DNA of 44,057 bases from DATGJX01 sp035279385 (GTDB lineage: Bacteria > Vulcanimicrobiota > Vulcanimicrobiia > Vulcanimicrobiales > Vulcanimicrobiaceae), in contig DATEHZ010000011.1 in assembly GCA_035279385.1 (NCBI GenBank), positions 1 through 44,057 on the forward strand. Reading direction: 5' to 3'. A program made the position numbers and the translations under genes. This document shows, piece after piece, positions 1 through 7,602 of the stretch (position 1 is its first letter; the number at the start of each line of letters is the position of its first letter). Below the pieces are notes generated by a model. It was not told the origin of the DNA, did not search any database, and worked only from the letters and a program-made list of their open reading frames with translations.

Positions 1-1
1 T

Positions 2-289
2 CCCGACAACTCCTCGCAATTCACGTGCGGGTACATGCCGCCGAACGGCTACAACGACGCGCGCTACTGCAGTCCGCAGATGGAGTCACTGCAGCAAACC
101 GCGCTCGCGCACTACGATCGCGCGACGCGCACGCAGGCGTATCATGGCATCGAGGCGTTGCTCGCGCGCGACAATCCCATCATTTTTTTCTGGTGGCAGC
201 GCCAGCAGGAAGCCGTGGCGAGCAGCGTGCGGGGCTTCGCGCCGAATCCGACCGTGGAATCGTGGAACGCGTGGGAGTGGAGCCTGTAG
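2..289 (+). CDS. Peptide/nickel ABC transporter substrate-binding protein, C-terminal fragment
   Basis: Only the last 95 codons lie in the window; the reading frame is open to the left edge. The visible part reads like the C-terminal lobe of a family 5 (DppA/OppA type) extracytoplasmic solute-binding protein: a CGYMPPNGYNDARYC segment followed by the region in which these proteins end, with HYDRATR, a helix over the LLARDNP segment, an IIFFWW strand and a closing NPTVESWNAWEWSL. Such proteins capture oligopeptides or metal chelates outside the membrane and deliver them to an ABC permease. The permease genes are not in view. The stop codon overlaps the start of the flavoenzyme gene that follows, which suggests cotranscription and perhaps uptake of an amino-acid-like substrate for that enzyme (inference). 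Ligand cannot be judged. Confidence 0.75.
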   Translation, partial: PDNSSQFTCGYMPPNGYNDARYCSPQMESLQQTALAHYDRATRTQAYHGIEALLARDNPIIFFWWQRQQEAVASSVRGFAPNPTVESWNAWEWSL

Positions 290-1416
290 TCTACGACGTC
301 GCCGTCGCCGGTCTGGGCGGCATGGGCAGCGCCGCGCTCGCGCACTGTGCGATGCGCGGCGTGCGCGCCGTCGGCATCGAGCAATTCGATCCCGTTCACA
401 CGCTCGGCGCCTCCGCCGGGAAATCGCGTATCATCCGGCAAGCGTATTACGAGGCGCCGGAATACGTTCCGATGCTTCTGCGCGCGTACGAACTGTGGCG
501 CGATTTGGAACGGCGCACCGGCCAGGAACTCATGCGCTTGACGGGACTGCTGATGGCGGGACGCGAGTCCGACGACGTGATTCGCGGCTCCTCGCGGGCT
601 GCCAAAACCTACGATCTGCCGGTCGACTATTTGAGCGCGTCCGATATCCGTGCGCGCTATCCGCAGCTGCGCGTGTTGGACGACGAAGTCGGCGTCTTCG
701 AACGCAGCGGCGGAGCGGTTTTTCCGGAACGCGCGATTCGAGCGCATCTCGACCTCGCCGCGCAGCACGGCGCCGAGATGCGCTTTCGCACCGCGCTGCG
801 CGCTTGGGAGAGCGACGGCGACGCGGTAAGTCTCGAATTATCGGACGCATCGCGCATTCGCGCGCGATCGGTGGTGCTGACGCTCGGACCGTGGTTCGCG
901 CAGGCCATGCGCGAAGCCGGCGTCGCGCTGGAGGTGCAGCGGAACGTGCAGGTTTGGTTCGCGCCCGCCGTGCAGTCGTACGGCGCCGGCGCGTTTCCCG
1001 CATTTTTGCTCGAGCGCGATTCGCTGCCCGTACCGCTTTATGGGTTTCCGGATTTCGGCGAAGGCGTCAAGGCGGCGTTCCACGGGCACGGCCCGCTCAC
1101 ACAGCCCGAAGAACTCGATCGCGAGATTGACTGGAGGCACGACATCGAACCGGTCGCCCTTGCGCTCGAGCAATGGATGCCGGGCTCCGCAGCGCGCTAT
1201 CGCGAGGGCAAAGCGTGCATGTACGCACTCACGCCGGACAAGCATTTTGTCGTCGATCGCCATCCGCGCGATCCGCGCGTCGTGATCTGCGGCGGATTTT
1301 CCGGGCACGGGTTCAAGTTCGCCGGCGTCATCGGCGAGATCGCCTCGCAACTCGCGCTGGACGGCGAAACGCCGCACGACGTCGCGTTTCTCTCGCTGCG
1401 CCGCTTCGCGAGGTAA
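271..1416 (+). CDS. FAD-dependent amine oxidase, monomeric sarcosine oxidase / N-methyltryptophan oxidase (SolA) family
   Basis: Predicted 381-residue cytoplasmic flavoenzyme of the DAO superfamily that would oxidatively demethylate or deaminate a secondary amino acid, releasing hydrogen peroxide. The dinucleotide-binding GLGGMG fingerprint lies at residues 14-19. The motif KACMYALTPDKHFVVD places a cysteine at residue 316, the position of the covalent FAD-linking cysteine of monomeric sarcosine oxidase (Cys315 there); length also matches that family (about 370-390). The reading frame is open further upstream, but the fold begins just before the GxGxxG motif, so GTG 271 (or GTG 277) is chosen; this overlaps the binding-protein gene by 13-19 bases. 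Exact substrate is unknown: sarcosine, N-methyltryptophan or another N-methyl amino acid are all possible. Confidence 0.85.
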   Translation: MGVEPVVYDVAVAGLGGMGSAALAHCAMRGVRAVGIEQFDPVHTLGASAGKSRIIRQAYYEAPEYVPMLLRAYELWRDLERRTGQELMRLTGLLMAGRESDDVIRGSSRAAKTYDLPVDYLSASDIRARYPQLRVLDDEVGVFERSGGAVFPERAIRAHLDLAAQHGAEMRFRTALRAWESDGDAVSLELSDASRIRARSVVLTLGPWFAQAMREAGVALEVQRNVQVWFAPAVQSYGAGAFPAFLLERDSLPVPLYGFPDFGEGVKAAFHGHGPLTQPEELDREIDWRHDIEPVALALEQWMPGSAARYREGKACMYALTPDKHFVVDRHPRDPRVVICGGFSGHGFKFAGVIGEIASQLALDGETPHDVAFLSLRRFAR

Positions 1417-1445
1417 AAAAAAAGCGCGGCATTGCGGCCGCGCTT
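1417..1445 (-). terminator. Intrinsic terminator of the histone-H1-like gene
   Basis: Perfect 9-bp stem (AAGCGCGGC at 1422-1430 with GCCGCGCTT at 1437-1445) and a 6-nt loop. Read on the minus strand it is followed by a run of nine T, the classical intrinsic form. It lies 22 bases beyond the stop of the H1-like gene and immediately abuts the stop codon of the convergent oxidase gene. The plus-strand orientation lacks a T-run, so it mainly serves the minus strand. Confidence 0.9.
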
Positions 1446-1467
1446 GGAGGTATATAAAGACGGGATA

Positions 1468-1812
1468 TTAGTGAGTCTTGGACTTGCTCTTGGCCTTCGG
1501 TGCGGCTTTCGCAGCCTTTTTCACCGCCTTGGTCGCCTTCGCGGCCTTGGTGCTCTTGGCAGCGGCCTTCACCTTGTCAGCCATCTTCTTGATCTTCGTG
1601 GCGGGCTTGGTATTCTTGGTCGCCTTGGTGGTTTTGGCAGCCTTCACGGCCTTGGTCGTCTTCACGGCCTTGGTCGTCTTGGCGGCAGCCTTGGTGGTTT
1701 TGGCGGCGGCCTTCGTCGTGGTCTTGGCTGCGGTCGTGGTCTTGGTCGCGGCCATGGCCGTACCCGTGAACAAGAACGCCGCCGCGATCATCGATGCGAG
1801 AATCTTATGCAA
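1468..1812 (-). CDS. Secreted lysine/alanine/threonine-rich histone-H1-like repeat protein
   Basis: Predicted 114-residue protein. Residues 1-21 (MHKILASMIAAAFLFTGTAMA) form a clear Sec signal peptide with an A-M-A cleavage site. The rest is almost only K, A, T and V in degenerate repeats such as KTTKA, KAAKTTKA and KAVK, ending in KAKSKSKTH, and is very basic. It resembles the disordered tails of histone H1 and bacterial H1-like proteins, but the signal peptide predicts export, so binding to anionic envelope polymers or extracellular DNA is more plausible than a chromosomal role (inference). The start is taken as TTG at 1812 because a strong GGGGGG-type Shine-Dalgarno lies 7 bases upstream and the signal peptide starts there; the open frame further upstream has no protein-like character. 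Confidence 0.7.
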   Translation of the reverse strand: MHKILASMIAAAFLFTGTAMAATKTTTAAKTTTKAAAKTTKAAAKTTKAVKTTKAVKAAKTTKATKNTKPATKIKKMADKVKAAAKSTKAAKATKAVKKAAKAAPKAKSKSKTH

Positions 1813-1839
1813 TCTATTTCCCCCCTTTCGTTTCAAAAT

Positions 1840-2041
1840 GCGTCGTACTTCGCACGACGCGGGCATTCCGCAGCGCTTCGGATACGATGCATCCGAATCG
1901 CTACTGCACGCCCCCGGCCAAACTAACGCGGCCGGGCCCCCATTCGAGCGTCGAGCGCCCGAAATAAAGAGCGTCGCACCGGCGTAACGCCAGACGACGC
2001 CCATCTGTTTCGCGAGGCCGGTATCCGGCCCTCTCGTTTTT
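1840..2041 (+). ncRNA. Candidate structured RNA / hairpin-rich intergenic region
   Basis: The 240-base gap between the H1-like gene and the acyl-CoA dehydrogenase gene holds five separate stem-loops: 1840-1860 (GCGTCGTAC / GCACGACGC), 1877-1897 (TTCGGAT / ATCCGAA), 1913-1936 (CCCGGCC / GGCCGGG), 1971-2000 (GCGTCG-GGCG-TAA-CGCC-CGACGC with internal loops) and 2014-2033, the last followed by TTTTT at 2037-2041. The T-run gives direction: a plus-strand transcript would end near 2041. No promoter is obvious. It could instead be a structured 5' leader of the minus-strand H1-like gene. I recognise no known RNA family (not RNase P, tmRNA, SRP or 6S by eye). Confidence 0.3.
2011..2041 (+). terminator. 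Intrinsic terminator pointing rightward
   Basis: GGCCGG (2016-2021), loop TAT, CCGGCC (2025-2030), extended by GA/TC pairs around a bulged C, then five T at 2037-2041. It is oriented for plus-strand transcripts although no annotated plus-strand gene precedes it, which is the main reason to suspect an RNA gene at 1840-2041. On the minus strand the hairpin follows the acyl-CoA dehydrogenase stop but has no T-run after it. Confidence 0.6.
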
Positions 2042-2053
2042 GTAAAGCCGGCC

Positions 2054-3220
2054 TTATTTGGGCTTGCCGACGAGGTTGCGCGAGATCACCAGGCGTTGGA
2101 TCTGCTGCGTGCCTTCATAGATCTGCGTTATCTTCGCGTCGCGCATCATGCGCTCCACGGGATAGTCGACCGAGTAGCCGTAGCCGCCCAGAACCTGCAC
2201 GGCGTCCGTGGTGACGCTCATGGCGGTATCGCCGCACTTGAGTTTGCACATCGCCGCCCAGAGCGTGACGTCCGCTGCGCCCTCGTCGCATTTGCGCGCC
2301 GCTTCGTACAGAAGAAGACGCGCGGCTTCGACTTCCGTCTTCATGTCCGCGAGCATGAAGCCGACGCCTTGCTGCTGTCCGATGGGCTTGCCGAATGCAA
2401 CGCGTTCGCGCGCGTAGTTCGTGGCGTAGTCGAGTGCGCCGGCGGCGATGCCGAGCGCCTGCGCGGCGATGCCGGGGCGCGATTTGTCCAGCACTTTCAT
2501 GGCGATTTTGAAGCCTTCGCCTTCGTTGCCCAGCAGATTGCCCGCCGGCACTTCGCAGTTGTCGAAGACCAGTTCGACCGTCGGGGATCCCCGGATGCCC
2601 ATTTTTTTCTCGAGTTTGCCGACGCTAAAGCCCGGAAAGCCCTTCTCCACGATGAACGCGCTGATGCCGTTTGCGCCCTTATCCGGATCCGTCACGGCGA
2701 ACACGCACACGACGTCCGCGACGCTGCCGTTGGTGATCCAAATCTTCTGTCCGTTCAGGACGTAGGTGTCGCCGCGTTTCTCGGCGCGGCTGCGCATCGA
2801 ACCCGCCGCGTCGGAGCCGCTCCCCGCTTCGGTCAGCGCGTAGGCGGCGATCCATTCCCCGCTCGCAAGTTTGGGCAGGTACTTGTGCTTCTGATCTTCG
2901 CTGCCGCCGATCAGAATCGGCAGCATGCCGAGTTCTTGGACGGCAACGATGAGCGAACTGGAAGCGCAAATCTTTGCGATCTCTTCCACGACCTTGACGT
3001 ACGTCAGGAACGTTCCGCCCAGGCCGCCGTATTCGGCCGGAATCGGGATGCCCAAGAGGTCGTTCTCCGCGAAGAGCTTGCGGATGTCTTGGGGATATTC
3101 GCCGCGTTCGTCGATCTCGGCGGCGCGCGGTGCGACTTTTTCCGCAACGAGTTCGCGTACGGCATCGAGGATCATCGCCTCTTCGTCCGACGACGCATGA
3201 TGCGGGGTGGCGACTGCCAT
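2054..3220 (-). CDS. Acyl-CoA dehydrogenase
   Basis: Predicted 388-residue flavoprotein catalysing alpha,beta-dehydrogenation of an acyl-CoA with electrons passed to ETF. N-terminal helical domain, then the FAD/substrate-loop motifs YALTEAGSGSDA and KIWITNGSVAD, and the C-terminal helical bundle with QVLGGYGYSVDYPVERMMRD. The catalytic base is expected at Glu369 in YEGTQQIQRLVISR. Full family length. The frame is open well upstream, but MAVATPHHASSDEEA with a GGAGA Shine-Dalgarno 12 bases upstream is the natural start at 3220. It is divergent from a CoA-transferase pair, so a role in short- or branched-chain acyl-CoA or ketone-body-linked catabolism is likely (inference from context). Chain-length preference cannot be read from the sequence. 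Confidence 0.92.
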   Translation of the reverse strand: MAVATPHHASSDEEAMILDAVRELVAEKVAPRAAEIDERGEYPQDIRKLFAENDLLGIPIPAEYGGLGGTFLTYVKVVEEIAKICASSSLIVAVQELGMLPILIGGSEDQKHKYLPKLASGEWIAAYALTEAGSGSDAAGSMRSRAEKRGDTYVLNGQKIWITNGSVADVVCVFAVTDPDKGANGISAFIVEKGFPGFSVGKLEKKMGIRGSPTVELVFDNCEVPAGNLLGNEGEGFKIAMKVLDKSRPGIAAQALGIAAGALDYATNYARERVAFGKPIGQQQGVGFMLADMKTEVEAARLLLYEAARKCDEGAADVTLWAAMCKLKCGDTAMSVTTDAVQVLGGYGYSVDYPVERMMRDAKITQIYEGTQQIQRLVISRNLVGKPK

Positions 3221-3266
3221 TGGCTTTCTGGTCTCCTGTGTAGTTTCTAGCGGAAAGGCCGACTTC

Positions 3267-3300
3267 GCGGGGCGGGAGCGAGCCTCCCCGCTGGCATAAC
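3267..3300. promoter_or_regulatory. Divergent control region with GC hairpin between acyl-CoA dehydrogenase and CoA-transferase genes
   Basis: The 90-base gap contains an inverted repeat GCGGGG (3267-3272) / CCCCGC (3286-3291), with an alternative GGGAG / CTCCC pairing inside it. CATAAC at 3295-3300 resembles a -10 box 10 bases before the CoA-transferase ATG, which has no visible Shine-Dalgarno, so that gene may be read from a very short or absent leader. The palindrome is a plausible operator serving both genes; the regulator is unknown. Confidence 0.3.
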
Positions 3301-3310
3301 ACCGCCACGT

Positions 3311-4069
3311 ATGGACAAAGTCGTCTCTTCCTGTGCGCAGGCGGTCGAGGACATTCCCAGCGGCGCGTCTATCGCCGTGGGCGGTTTCGGCCTGAACGGC
3401 ATACCGCACAATTTGATCCAAGCGCTGCTCGAACAGGGTGCAACCGGCCTCGTGACGGTCTCCAACAACTGCGGCGTCGACGGTTGGGGCTTGGGCGTGC
3501 TGCTCGACGCCAAACGCATCAAAAGAACCACCGGTTCGTACGTCGGCGAAAATCGCGAATTCGAGCGTCAATACTTGCAAGGGGAACTTGAAGTCGAACT
3601 CGTTCCGCAAGGCACGCTCGCGGAGCGCTTGCGCGCGGGCGGATGCGGCATCCCCGCGTTTTATACGCCCGCCGGCGTCGGCACGCAAGTCGCGCAAGGC
3701 GGACTGCCCTGGAAACACAATCCGGACGGCAGCGTAGCCAAACCCTCGCCGAAAAAAGAGACGCGCTCGTTTCGCGGCCGCGACTACGTGCTCGAAGAAG
3801 GCATCGTCTGCGATTTCGCGCTCGTGCGTGCGAGCGTCGGCGATAGGCACGGCAACTTGATCTTTCACAAAGCGACGCGGAACTTCAATCCGCTCTGTGC
3901 GATGGCCGGAAAAATCACGATCGCCGAAGTCGAAGAACTCGTCGAGCCGGGCGAGATCGATCCGGAGCAGGTCCATTTGCCGGGCATTTTCGTACAGCGC
4001 GTCGTGCGCGTCGGCTCCGAAGGCAAACGCATCGAACGCGTCACCACCCGCAAGCGCGAGGCGAAATAA
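3311..4069 (+). CDS. scoA: 3-oxoacid CoA-transferase subunit A
   Basis: Predicted 252 residues, the alpha subunit of a succinyl-CoA:3-ketoacid (or acetoacetate) CoA-transferase. The CoA-binding glycine motif GGFGLNGIP is at residues 24-32, followed by the SNNCG and KRTTGSYVGEN segments, and the E-V-E-L-V-P-Q-G-T-L-A-E-R block typical of SCOT alpha. Together with the beta subunit it would activate 3-oxoacids with CoA from succinyl-CoA, feeding acetoacetyl-CoA to thiolysis. The stop is separated from the beta-subunit start by 2 bases. Start ATG lacks a good Shine-Dalgarno. Substrate among acetoacetate, 3-oxoadipate and similar acids is not resolved; similarity pattern favours SCOT. Confidence 0.9.
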   Translation: MDKVVSSCAQAVEDIPSGASIAVGGFGLNGIPHNLIQALLEQGATGLVTVSNNCGVDGWGLGVLLDAKRIKRTTGSYVGENREFERQYLQGELEVELVPQGTLAERLRAGGCGIPAFYTPAGVGTQVAQGGLPWKHNPDGSVAKPSPKKETRSFRGRDYVLEEGIVCDFALVRASVGDRHGNLIFHKATRNFNPLCAMAGKITIAEVEELVEPGEIDPEQVHLPGIFVQRVVRVGSEGKRIERVTTRKREAK

Positions 4070-4071
4070 CG

Positions 4072-4743
4072 ATGGCGATAACGAGAACGCAGCTTGCGGC
4101 GCGCGTCGCGCAAGAGTTACGCGACGGCGAGTACATCAATCTCGGCATCGGTTTGCCGACGCTCATTCCGAATTATCTGCCGCCGGGTGTGACCGTCGTA
4201 CTGCAGAGCGAGAACGGCATCTTGGGCATGGGCCCGTATCCGTACGAAGGCGAAGAAGATCCCGACCTCATCAACGCCGGAAAAGAGACGGTCACGCTGC
4301 TTCCCGGCGCCGCTTTCTTCGATTCATCGCTCTCTTTCGGCATGATTCGCGGCGGGCACATCGACCTGGCGGTGCTGGGCGCGATGCAAGTATCGGAAAA
4401 GGGCGATCTCTCGAACTGGATGATTCCCGGCAAGATGGTCAAGGGCATGGGCGGCGCGATGGATCTCGTGCACGGCGCCAAGTACCTCATCGTCATGATG
4501 GAGCACGTCGCCAAAGGCGGCGTACACAAGATCGTCAAGGAGTGCGATCTGCCCTACACCGGGCGCGGCGTCGTCAACCGCATCATCACCGACATGGCGG
4601 CCATCGACGTGACCCCGCAGGGTCTGGTGCTGCGGGAGCTGGCGCCGGGTGTGACGCTCGACGAGGTGCGCGCGGCGACCGGCGCGCCGCTCGCGGTTCC
4701 CGAGCAGCCGAAGGTGATGCGCATTCCCGAAGGCGTCGCCTAG
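4072..4743 (+). CDS. scoB: 3-oxoacid CoA-transferase subunit B
   Basis: Predicted 223 residues, beta subunit of the CoA-transferase. The active-site glutamate that forms the glutamyl-CoA thioester is Glu47 in SENGILGMG, fully conserved. Further family marks are NLGIGLPTLI (residues 23-32), DSSLSFGMIRGGHIDLAVLGAMQV and KGMGGAMDLV. It follows subunit A by 2 bases and is surely cotranslated with it. Its stop overlaps the stop of the convergent unknown gene at 4740-5252. A 9-bp inverted repeat (GAAACCGCC 4751-4759 / GGCGGTTTC 4792-4800) lies just beyond the stop, without a T-run. Confidence 0.92.
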   Translation: MAITRTQLAARVAQELRDGEYINLGIGLPTLIPNYLPPGVTVVLQSENGILGMGPYPYEGEEDPDLINAGKETVTLLPGAAFFDSSLSFGMIRGGHIDLAVLGAMQVSEKGDLSNWMIPGKMVKGMGGAMDLVHGAKYLIVMMEHVAKGGVHKIVKECDLPYTGRGVVNRIITDMAAIDVTPQGLVLRELAPGVTLDEVRAATGAPLAVPEQPKVMRIPEGVA

Positions 4744-5252
4744 TGCAGGTGAAACCGCCGGCGCACGTCGCGAATGTGCGAATCGCGCGTGGGCGGTTTC
4801 CCAAACCGCGCGCGATCATAATGCGGTGAGAAAGGGCGCTCGAGTGCGTCGAGCGCGTCCACCGCTTGCCTTACCGCCTGCAGCCAAACCGGATCGTCTT
4901 CGCGCGGCGCGCTCGTGAGCGTTTCGATGCGTTCGAGCAGCGCATTCTTGCGCGCGATGTTCTCCGGAGTGGCGCTGTGCAGGCATACGCCGTAGACGCC
5001 CTGCATGTACGTCTGCCATACTTCGTCGGGATCGAGCGACGTGAGTTCCTGCGCTTGCATCTCTGCGCAAAGCCGCGCCTTGAATCGCGCTTCGTCCGTC
5101 TCCAGATCGAAATAATCGGCGGGATAGAACGCGCTTCCGTCCGGTAGGACGTACGAAGGGGCCGGTCCTTGCGCGGGGCGCGCGTGCAAACACATGAAGT
5201 GCTCTTCGACGTACGCGATGTCGTCGCAGGTATATTCGAGCGTGCTTTCCAT
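4740..5252 (-). CDS. Uncharacterised protein, weakly DUF6058-like
   Basis: Predicted 170-residue soluble protein without signal peptide or membrane segment. The N-terminal half has the run PSYVLPDGSAFYPADYFDL, which reminds me of the DUF6058 family found near biosynthetic and export genes; I cannot confirm this by search. The rest is helical and acidic (ETDEARFKARLCAEMQAQ, DPDEVWQTYMQGVYG), with a basic C-terminus RDVRRRFHLH. It starts 9 bases after the ArsR-type regulator gene and is the last gene of the minus-strand export cluster. It ends in a tail-to-tail overlap with scoB. Function unknown. Confidence 0.7.
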   Translation of the reverse strand: MESTLEYTCDDIAYVEEHFMCLHARPAQGPAPSYVLPDGSAFYPADYFDLETDEARFKARLCAEMQAQELTSLDPDEVWQTYMQGVYGVCLHSATPENIARKNALLERIETLTSAPREDDPVWLQAVRQAVDALDALERPFSPHYDRARFGKPPTRDSHIRDVRRRFHLH

Positions 5253-5261
5253 GCGTCCAGT

Positions 5262-5969
5262 TTAACTGGCTATCGTTTCGCCCGCCGTCAAATCGAGGCC
5301 GAAGACGCGCTTCAAAAATGCGCGCCCGCTCTCGGTGAGTTCGAGCGCGCGCGGTTCGCCGCGCCTGCGCAGCACGTTCGCCTCGAGCAGCACTTGCAGC
5401 AGCGCCGCGCCGAGCGGTCCCGAGATATGATGCCGCCGCTGCGTCCAGTCGATGCATGCGCGAACGTGCGCGTGCGGGTCGCGCAGCAGCGCCCGCGTGT
5501 CCACGCCCGCGCGCAGAAAGATCTCGCGAGCGCCGTCGCGCAGACGAAAGCCCTCTTCCTCCGTTTCGAGCGCACCGCTGCGCACGAGTGCTTGCGCCAG
5601 GGCGAGCGCGAGTTCACCCGCGAGGTGGTTGTAGCAGGAGCGCGCGAATCGCAGGCGCTGCATGCGCAGCGAATCGCGGAGCGAGCGAACCGGCGCCGGA
5701 GGAGCGATAGCTCCGAGCGCTTCGAGCGCTTGGGCGATTTCGGGCCGGGCGAGTTCGTAGTAGCGGTGACGTCCTTGCGAACGAACGCGAATGAGGCCGC
5801 CTTCGAGCAGTTTGTTCAAATGCGCGCTCCCGGTTGCGGGTGAAACGCCGGCGGCGCGCGCGAGCTCGCCGGCGGGCATGGCGCGTCCGTCGAACAGCAT
5901 CGCGAGCATCGCCGCCCGTGCGGGCTCTCCCGCGAGCGCTGCGACAAAGGCAAAATCCGGTTCGTTCAC
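5262..5969 (-). CDS. ArsR-family winged-helix transcriptional regulator
   Basis: Predicted 235 residues. Residues about 8-85 form an ArsR-type winged helix: PARAAMLAMLFDGRAMPAGELA, the recognition-helix region GVSPATGSAHLNKLLEGGLI, and the wing RSQGRHRYYEL. The remaining 150 residues form a second, mostly helical domain rich in Ala, Arg and Leu (LARSCYNHLAGELALALAQALV-like segment) that probably senses a ligand; no cysteine metal site is evident, so an organic ligand is more likely than a metal. It begins with GTG at 5969, directly at the predicted transcription start, so the mRNA may be leaderless. It sits between the ABC exporter genes and the unknown gene, and is a likely regulator of the export cluster (inference). 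Confidence 0.85.
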   Translation of the reverse strand: MNEPDFAFVAALAGEPARAAMLAMLFDGRAMPAGELARAAGVSPATGSAHLNKLLEGGLIRVRSQGRHRYYELARPEIAQALEALGAIAPPAPVRSLRDSLRMQRLRFARSCYNHLAGELALALAQALVRSGALETEEEGFRLRDGAREIFLRAGVDTRALLRDPHAHVRACIDWTQRRHHISGPLGAALLQVLLEANVLRRRGEPRALELTESGRAFLKRVFGLDLTAGETIAS

Positions 5970-5975
5970 GCCCGT

Positions 5976-6003
5976 ATCATAGCGCGCGCACGTTTCGATG
6001 CAA
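5976..6003 (-). promoter_or_regulatory. Promoter of the ArsR-type regulator, probably giving a leaderless mRNA
   Basis: On the minus strand TTGCAT (-35, 5998-6003), a 16-base spacer and TATGAT (-10, 5976-5981). Six bases after the -10 box comes the GTG start codon at 5969, so the expected first transcribed base is at or next to the start codon. No Shine-Dalgarno fits. This would give the regulator its own transcription unit inside the export cluster. Confidence 0.5.
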
Positions 6004-6015
6004 GCCTAAACGTGC

Positions 6016-7602
6016 TTACATCGCCTCCGCGCGAGCGAAGGCCACGCCTTGCCCGCCGATGCGCCTGGAGGCCAGCGCCACGAGAAGCAGCGTTTCCAGC
6101 AGCGAGCATGCAACGCCGCCGGCGATGGCCCATATCGGCTGCATCGGATGCATGATCAGCAGAACCGTTCCAACCACGGCGGGCGGAGCCGCGAACAGAT
6201 AGGTGAGCGTGGCGCGCACGATCGCGAGCGGACCGCGCTGGTCGATCGTGGACGGAAAAATTGAGTAGATGACCAGGCCGACGGCGCGCAGATGAAGCAC
6301 GAGCGTAATGGCAACCGGTATTCCGGCTACGGCAATGACGCCGGCGTGCAGGACGAGCGCCCAGACGGCGATGCCGATACCGATGCACGCCGCCAGGCGC
6401 CACGAGGTTGCCGCGGTCCACGCAACGAGCCGCAGCCAAAGCGGATCGCCGCCCATCCACCAGAGCGGTTTCGAAATATCGCTCGAGAGCCCGATCGCCG
6501 AACCCATCGCGACGAAGATGACGATCATGTTGCCGGCCATGTAGGCCAGGCCGAGCGCCTCTTCGATCTCGTTGCGCGAACCGGCGACGACGTGCCCGAA
6601 GAAACCGCCCACGCCGGCGCATACCAGCAGACCGAAATAAAACATGCGCTGCATCGAAGGCGATCGCACGAAGGCGATCCACTCTTTCCAAACCACCGTC
6701 CACGGCCCGCGAAAGACGCGGAACATCGCATGCGAGAGCGCCGTCTCACGGTGCTCGTAGCGGTGTTCGATGTTGAAGCCCGCGCTGGCGCGCGTCTGCC
6801 GCTCGCGGAACGCGAGAACGCGAAGCGAAGACGCGTAGAGATCGGGATATAGGCCCTTGCCGCAGGCATACGAGAGCGCGATGACGCCGAACCCTGCGGC
6901 GTAGAGCGCGCCCAGTGCCAATGGATTTGCACCGAAGATCGCGTTGAACGCGTAGCCCAGTCCGAAATGCTCGATGCTGCGCGCCCACGGCAGCGTCGGA
7001 GCTCCCGGCTGCAGGCTCGTCAAGAGCACGATCATGGGCAGAATGCCGGCCGCTGCAACGACGCTGGCCAAACTCTGCGCGCTGCGCTTGCCGACGATGC
7101 GCCGCAGTTTGAGCATCGGAATTGCCGTACCGGTCGCCACGATGGTCCCGCCGATCGTCGCAAGACCGATGCCCGCGAGCGTACCGGAGCGCGAAAAGAT
7201 CAGTGCGTAGATCAGGACGGTGAACGCCATGCGCCCTACCGCTGCGGCGGACCGGCGAAGTTGCAGCCAGAGCACCACGAGCGGCTCGGGAATGGGTGAG
7301 CCGCTCAGGAAGCGCGCGTCGGATGCCGATGAGAACGCACCCACGATACCCGACGCGGCACCGTACATCAAAATCCCGAGAAAGGTAAGGTATGCGAAAA
7401 ATAGCGTGCTGGCGTAGGGCTCGGGCACGTTTACGAGCGCGAACGCGCGATTGCCGTGCTGACGGACGACCGTTATCACGATGAAGTAGCCGAAGACCAG
7501 CAGATACATGACCGCGCGCGCAGGCTGGTGAAGCGCCTGCAGAATCCGGTTGATGATTTGCCGGTATTCCAGATACGCGAGCGCGCGAACGTGCGCGATC
7601 AT
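6016..7602 (-). CDS. Putative ABC exporter permease (multi-span, about 528 residues)
   Basis: Polytopic membrane protein with roughly a dozen hydrophobic segments: for example YLLVFGYFIVITVV near residue 35, STLFFAYLTFLGILMYGAAS near 65, and LLVCAGVGGFFGHVV in the middle. The early block LEYRQIINRI and SDARFLSGSPIPEPLVV resemble the putative ABC exporter family (ABC_export type) seen in Bacilli and related groups. It overlaps the upstream ATPase gene by 4 bases (ATGA), a signature of a coupled two-gene ABC exporter with the nucleotide-binding domain on a separate chain. Likely moves a lipid, drug or peptide outward; cargo unknown. Confidence 0.8.
   Translation of the reverse strand: MIAHVRALAYLEYRQIINRILQALHQPARAVMYLLVFGYFIVITVVRQHGNRAFALVNVPEPYASTLFFAYLTFLGILMYGAASGIVGAFSSASDARFLSGSPIPEPLVVLWLQLRRSAAAVGRMAFTVLIYALIFSRSGTLAGIGLATIGGTIVATGTAIPMLKLRRIVGKRSAQSLASVVAAAGILPMIVLLTSLQPGAPTLPWARSIEHFGLGYAFNAIFGANPLALGALYAAGFGVIALSYACGKGLYPDLYASSLRVLAFRERQTRASAGFNIEHRYEHRETALSHAMFRVFRGPWTVVWKEWIAFVRSPSMQRMFYFGLLVCAGVGGFFGHVVAGSRNEIEEALGLAYMAGNMIVIFVAMGSAIGLSSDISKPLWWMGGDPLWLRLVAWTAATSWRLAACIGIGIAVWALVLHAGVIAVAGIPVAITLVLHLRAVGLVIYSIFPSTIDQRGPLAIVRATLTYLFAAPPAVVGTVLLIMHPMQPIWAIAGGVACSLLETLLLVALASRRIGGQGVAFARAEAM

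Noticed and set aside
3221..3976. N-terminal extension of the acyl-CoA dehydrogenase frame
   Set aside because: It is antisense to the CoA-transferase subunit A gene; the dehydrogenase fold starts at 3220 behind a Shine-Dalgarno.
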